Part shown: piece by piece, positions 61,016-64,000 of the stretch
Layout: the number at the start of each line of letters is the position of its first letter
How positions within the stretch are numbered: position 1 is the first letter of the stretch
NCBI GenBank assembly: GCA_943368345.1
Contig: CALRKY020000007.1
Span: 47,682 to 111,681 of the forward strand
DNA: 64,000 nt
Reading direction: 5' to 3'
DNA from: JADCGM01 sp943368345
GTDB taxonomy: Bacteria > Pseudomonadota > Alphaproteobacteria > Sphingomonadales > Sphingomonadaceae
Translations under genes and position numbers: made by a program
Notes under the pieces: generated by a model
Told to the model about the DNA's origin: nothing
Databases searched by the model: none
The model's input: only the letters and a program-made list of their open reading frames with translations

Positions 61016-61704
61016 CAGGCGCGCCGGTCGCTGGCGATACGCCCGTCGCGCATCTCGATGACCCGGCCGCAGCGGGCTGCCAGTTCCGGATCATGTGTGA
61101 TCAGCACCAAAGTCGCACCCGCCGCCGCCCGGCGGTCGAACAGCAGGTCGACGATGGTGTGGCCGGTCGCGGCATCAAGGTTCCCGGTGGGTTCGTCGGC
61201 GAACAATATGGCCGGACCCGGTGCCGTCGCGCGGGCAATTGCCACGCGCTGCTGCTCCCCTCCCGACAGTTGCGACGGATAATGATCTAGCCGGTGGCCT
61301 AGCCCGACTGCCGTCAGTTCGGCGGTTGCCCGCCCGAACGGATCGGCAATCCCGGCCAGCTCCAGCGGCACCGCGACATTCTCCAGGGCGGTCATCGTCG
61401 GGATCAAGTGGAAGGCCTGCAGCACGATGCCGATGCGCCCACGTCGCGCCTTGGCCAGCCCATCCTCGTCCAGCGACCCGAAATCCTGCCCAGCAACCTG
61501 GACAGCCCCGCTGGTCGCCCGCTCCAGTCCGGCCAGCAGTGCCATCAGCGAGGATTTGCCCGACCCGGACGGCCCTAGGATGGCCACGGCTTCCCCGGCC
61601 TCAACCTCAAGATCCACGCCGCGCAAAATCTCGACCTGACCGGCCAAACTTGACAGGGAGAGGGTGACATCGCGCGCTGCGATGACGATATGACTGTCTG
61701 ACAT
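61015..61704 (-). CDS. ybbA: ABC transporter ATP-binding protein (YbbA homologue)
   Basis: 229 residues. Walker A GPSGSGKSSL, Q-loop region, signature LSGGEQQRVAIARA, Walker B ILFADEPTGNLD, and H-loop LVLITHDPELA. MacB/LolD-type. The start at 61704 (MSDSHIVI) is used; the longer reading to 61773 runs into the tesA start. It is divergent from tesA with 21 bp between starts. Confidence 0.95.
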   Translation of the reverse strand: MSDSHIVIAARDVTLSLSSLAGQVEILRGVDLEVEAGEAVAILGPSGSGKSSLMALLAGLERATSGAVQVAGQDFGSLDEDGLAKARRGRIGIVLQAFHLIPTMTALENVAVPLELAGIADPFGRATAELTAVGLGHRLDHYPSQLSGGEQQRVAIARATAPGPAILFADEPTGNLDAATGHTIVDLLFDRRAAAGATLVLITHDPELAARCGRVIEMRDGRIASDRRA

Positions 61705-61725
61705 GAAATTCCTGAAGGCGAGCGG

Positions 61726-62415
61726 ATGCAGATTGTTCGAACAGCATATCGGGATGCAGGACGGCTTTGCCAAGCCGCCCTGCTACTGCTGCTAGTATCC
61801 TTTGGAGGTTTCGCCGTGCCGGCCACTGCGGCTGACAAGCCGCTGGTCATCCTCGCCCTTGGGGACAGCCTGATGGCAGGCTATGGCCTGAAGGCTGGCG
61901 AAAGCTTCCCAGCCCAGCTGGAGGCAGCGCTGAAGGCCGAAGGCCGGAATGTCCGCGTCCACAATGCCGGGGTCTCCGGCGATACCAGCACCGGGGGCCG
62001 GTCGCGCCTGGGCTGGGTGCTCGCAGGCCTCAAAACCAACCCGGATTTCGCCATTGTCGAACTCGGGGCCAATGACATGCTGCGTGGGCTCTCACCCGCT
62101 GTCACCCGCACCAACCTTGACGCGATCCTGACCGAACTCCGCAAACGAAATGTCACGGTCATCCTCGCCGGGATGCTGGGCGGCCCCAACCTTGGCGTCC
62201 GCTACATCGACGAGTTCAACGCCGTATATCCAGCCCTCGCCAAAAAACATGGCGCGACCTTTTACCCGTTTTTCCTGAAAGGCGTCGCCTTCAACCGGCC
62301 GCTGCTGCTTGAAGACGGCATGCACCCCAACAAAGCCGGTGTCGCGGTCATGGTCCGCAACATGCTACCCACAATCAAAAAGACGCTCGATGCACCGCCT
62401 GTTCGTCGCAATTGA
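61726..62415 (+). CDS. tesA: arylesterase / acyl-CoA thioesterase I (SGNH hydrolase)
   Basis: 229 residues with a signal-like hydrophobic N-terminus (ending VPATAADK), periplasmic. SGNH blocks are ALGDSLMAGYG with catalytic S48, AGVSGDTS, GANDMLRG and the C-terminal DGMHPN with Asp and His. It hydrolyses esters or thioesters. It overlaps thpR by 26 nt. Confidence 0.94.
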   Translation: MQIVRTAYRDAGRLCQAALLLLLVSFGGFAVPATAADKPLVILALGDSLMAGYGLKAGESFPAQLEAALKAEGRNVRVHNAGVSGDTSTGGRSRLGWVLAGLKTNPDFAIVELGANDMLRGLSPAVTRTNLDAILTELRKRNVTVILAGMLGGPNLGVRYIDEFNAVYPALAKKHGATFYPFFLKGVAFNRPLLLEDGMHPNKAGVAVMVRNMLPTIKKTLDAPPVRRN

Positions 62416-62923
62416 ACCCCCACCGGAGATCAAGGCGGTCCTACTCGGCGCGATGGGCGGCATCGCCGGTGCCCGCTGGCAGGACGAGGCGCAGCTTCAT
62501 CTGACGCTGCGGTTCATCGGCGAAGTGGACCGCCATCAAGCCAATGATATCGCCGCCGCTTTGCAAGGGTTACACCACCCGCCCTTCGACATCGCGATAT
62601 CTGGCGTCGGTACCTTCGACACGCGCGGACTGATCCACACGCTCTGGGCTGGCGTGACCCCGCATGATGCGCTCACCACCCTCCACAACAAGGTCAACCG
62701 AACATTACGCACCGTCGGCATCCCCCCCGACCCCCGCGCCTACGCCCCTCACATCACCCTGGCCCGTCTGAACCGTTCGACCGGCCCGCTCGATGGGTTT
62801 CTGGCGCAACATGCGGGATTGGCGACGGCCCGGTTCCGGGTTGAAAGCATCTGTCTCTATGAGAGCAATCTGACCGCCGATGGTGCAGTGTACGAGATCG
62901 TGGACCGGTTCAGGCTGGGATAG
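62390..62923 (+). CDS. thpR: RNA 2',3'-cyclic phosphodiesterase ThpR
   Basis: 177 residues, 2H phosphoesterase. The two HxTx motifs are H37-LTLR and H121-ITLA, and LFVAIEPP is the usual N-terminus. The ATG at 62390 lies inside the end of tesA. Cytoplasmic RNA-end-processing enzyme. Confidence 0.92.
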   Translation: MHRLFVAIEPPPEIKAVLLGAMGGIAGARWQDEAQLHLTLRFIGEVDRHQANDIAAALQGLHHPPFDIAISGVGTFDTRGLIHTLWAGVTPHDALTTLHNKVNRTLRTVGIPPDPRAYAPHITLARLNRSTGPLDGFLAQHAGLATARFRVESICLYESNLTADGAVYEIVDRFRLG

Positions 62924-62954
62924 GCTTCAACAATGATCGGTTGGCAGCCTTCGG

Positions 62955-63458
62955 TCAATCATCCCCAACAGGTGGCGGCATCGTCCAACTGGCATAGGCG
63001 GTCGGCATCGAAAAACAGACTGTCATCAACAGGAACATGAGGCCTATCATACCAAAGCGCAGCTGGTTGATATTCCACTCCTCTTGGAACGACAGCACGA
63101 GCATCAATGTCAGACCGACTATCGCAGTGACAGCCATGATCGAATAGCCGGCAAGGTAGGACCTCGACCGCACAACCTGCTCGCGCTCATCGACTGCTTC
63201 AATTGCTCCATAGGGCTTCACCGGGCCAAAGTGCACCAGAAGGATGCCCGCGCTGAAGCCGAACATCTGGACTGACCAACCAAAGTAAAATAACTGTGGC
63301 TCAGCCAATATTAGCCCAAAGCCTCCATAGGCCAGCGCCAAAGCCATAGTCGCGGGCCAACGCAGCGGGCGACGCGTTACATTACCCGGTGCAAAGTCAG
63401 GAAACTCGGCCCAGCCCCAAATGGCATCGGCAAGTTCAGCGACTGATCGGCGCTTCAT
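62955..63458 (-). CDS. hypothetical membrane protein
   Basis: 167 residues with about four hydrophobic segments (roughly 35-52, 57-76, 101-122, 133-153). I do not recognise the family. Its ATG overlaps the stop of the upstream small membrane protein gene (ATGA), so the two are one transcription unit. The base composition is lower in GC than the neighbours, as is the upstream gene, suggesting acquired DNA near the insertion sequence. Confidence 0.6.
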   Translation of the reverse strand: MKRRSVAELADAIWGWAEFPDFAPGNVTRRPLRWPATMALALAYGGFGLILAEPQLFYFGWSVQMFGFSAGILLVHFGPVKPYGAIEAVDEREQVVRSRSYLAGYSIMAVTAIVGLTLMLVLSFQEEWNINQLRFGMIGLMFLLMTVCFSMPTAYASWTMPPPVGDD

Positions 63459-63838
63459 TGTGCACCTTCCGTGGACTCACGTGGGAAGGGAATCATGATC
63501 TCGGCGATGAAGACAGGTAAAGTGAAGGCCACGACCAAAAACGTGCCGGCGCACGCCAACCAAGCATCGGATGTACTTGTCACTGCCCAACCCATTTGGC
63601 TGACGCCTGCAAACAAAAGCAGCACGACCAGAACCAACAGAACAATGGCAGCGTAAGCAAACCTCGTCGCGGGCTCGAGAGCGGATCGTTCAAACTCGTC
63701 ATGACAAGGACAGTCTTCGAGCTGCAGGAAAAAGCGATGATTAAACGGGGACAATCCACAATTCCGGATCATAACCAAATAGTACAAGAAAAAGTAGATT
63801 GAGAAAGCCGGTGTCGCACTTCCGAGGAGAGCCGCCAC
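63455..63838 (-). CDS. hypothetical membrane protein, start uncertain
   Basis: About 127 residues if the GTG at 63838 (AGGG 6 nt upstream) is used; ATG at 63772 gives a shorter protein. It has an N-terminal hydrophobic stretch (AALLGSATPAFSIYFFLYYLVM), a cysteine-containing loop (LEDCPCHDEFE) and two further hydrophobic segments. The frame stays open to the window edge, but that part is antisense-phase reading of the transposase in an alternative frame. The gene may have lost its original N-terminus to the insertion sequence. Family not recognised. Confidence 0.5.
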   Translation of the reverse strand: MAALLGSATPAFSIYFFLYYLVMIRNCGLSPFNHRFFLQLEDCPCHDEFERSALEPATRFAYAAIVLLVLVVLLLFAGVSQMGWAVTSTSDAWLACAGTFLVVAFTLPVFIAEIMIPFPRESTEGAQ

Positions 63839-63852
63839 GGCCAACCCTGTTA

Positions 63853-64000
63853 CTAGGCCACGTGGACAAAGGGTATCCACAGTTTGATTGAGGCGAGAGC
63901 GACGAAGCCGAGGTAGGATTCTTTGGTTTTGTCGTAGCGTGTGGCGACCCTTCGCCAGTTTTTGAGTTTGCTGAACAGGCGTTCGACCAGGTTGCGCCAA
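63853..64000 (-). mobile_element. IS5-family transposase, C-terminal fragment (continues past window)
   Basis: In the frame starting at 63999 the minus strand reads WRNLVERLFSKLKNWRRVATR, then YDKTKESYLGFVALASIKLW, ending IPFVHVA and a TAG stop at 63853-63855. This is the C-terminal end of an IS5-family (IS427-like) DDE transposase, including the E-containing RNxVERxFxxLKxWR block. The upstream part is outside the window. The exact IS end and target duplication cannot be placed from what is visible. Confidence 0.85.

Noticed and set aside
1..64000. tRNA, rRNA, CRISPR array, prophage or integrative element
   Set aside because: I saw no cloverleaf-like segments, repeat-spacer pattern, integrase or phage structural genes; only the edge transposase is mobile-element DNA.

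Overview
The window looks like chromosomal DNA of an alphaproteobacterium, most likely of the order Sphingomonadales. The GC content is high, ATGA/GTGA start-stop coupling is pervasive, and it carries a TonB receptor next to a TPR-sulfotransferase, DUF4402 surface proteins, a DUF1134/EipA-type protein, an M3 peptidase and DUF2306/DUF2867 proteins. This assignment is inference from gene content. I see no rRNA, tRNA, CRISPR array or phage module. The only mobile DNA is the C-terminal piece of an IS5-family transposase at the right edge.

The most notable part is about 40 kb (2.2-45.5 kb) dominated by demethylation and one-carbon (C1) oxidation. (a) A TonB receptor (2.2-4.9 kb) is divergent from a C1-dissimilation operon (5.1-13.4 kb): purU, a YbaK/ProX-type aminoacyl-tRNA deacylase, glutathione-dependent formaldehyde dehydrogenase, fdsGBAD (NAD-linked molybdenum formate dehydrogenase) and fdhD. 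(b) A GcvA-like LysR gene (13.3-14.3 kb) is divergent from a second operon (14.4-24.2 kb): a glycine-betaine/stachydrine-type Rieske oxygenase, a Cys/Met-metabolism PLP lyase, a two-gene opine-oxidase-like FAD dehydrogenase and heterotetrameric sarcosine oxidase soxBDAG. (c) A third operon runs leftward from 45.4 to 32.1 kb: a dimethylglycine/sarcosine dehydrogenase-like flavoprotein, a second Rieske demethylase, a second soxBDAG, a BCCT betaine transporter, a BetA-like choline dehydrogenase and an FAD oxidoreductase. Together these suggest choline or betaine uptake, stepwise N-demethylation, and oxidation of the released C1 units (formaldehyde, methylene-THF, formate) to CO2 and NADH. Dyads built from the GcvA half-site CTAAT lie upstream of purU/TonB and of the third operon, which suggests one regulon. 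Missing from the window are a Rieske reductase, betaine aldehyde dehydrogenase and S-formylglutathione hydrolase.

Between the second and third operons (24.2-32.1 kb) is a mixed block: DUF1772 protein, secreted alpha/beta hydrolase with a LysR regulator, MFS transporter, M48 Ste24-like protease, DUF2867 protein, and a third Rieske oxygenase divergent from a DUF3237 protein.

At 45.5-51.7 kb a leftward five-gene cluster encodes a chaperone-usher-like surface fibre: two small DUF4402 subunits, a periplasmic chaperone, an outer-membrane usher and a larger DUF4402 tip-like protein. It is preceded by a 600-bp non-coding region rich in inverted repeats. The right part (52.3-64 kb) is mostly housekeeping: EipA-like protein, methylmalonyl-CoA epimerase, M3 peptidase, DUF2306 protein, AraC regulator, Bax-inhibitor-1 family protein, the conserved tesA/ybbA/ybbP group with thpR, two small membrane proteins and the transposase fragment. 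All functional calls come from reading motifs and context by eye. No database search was run.
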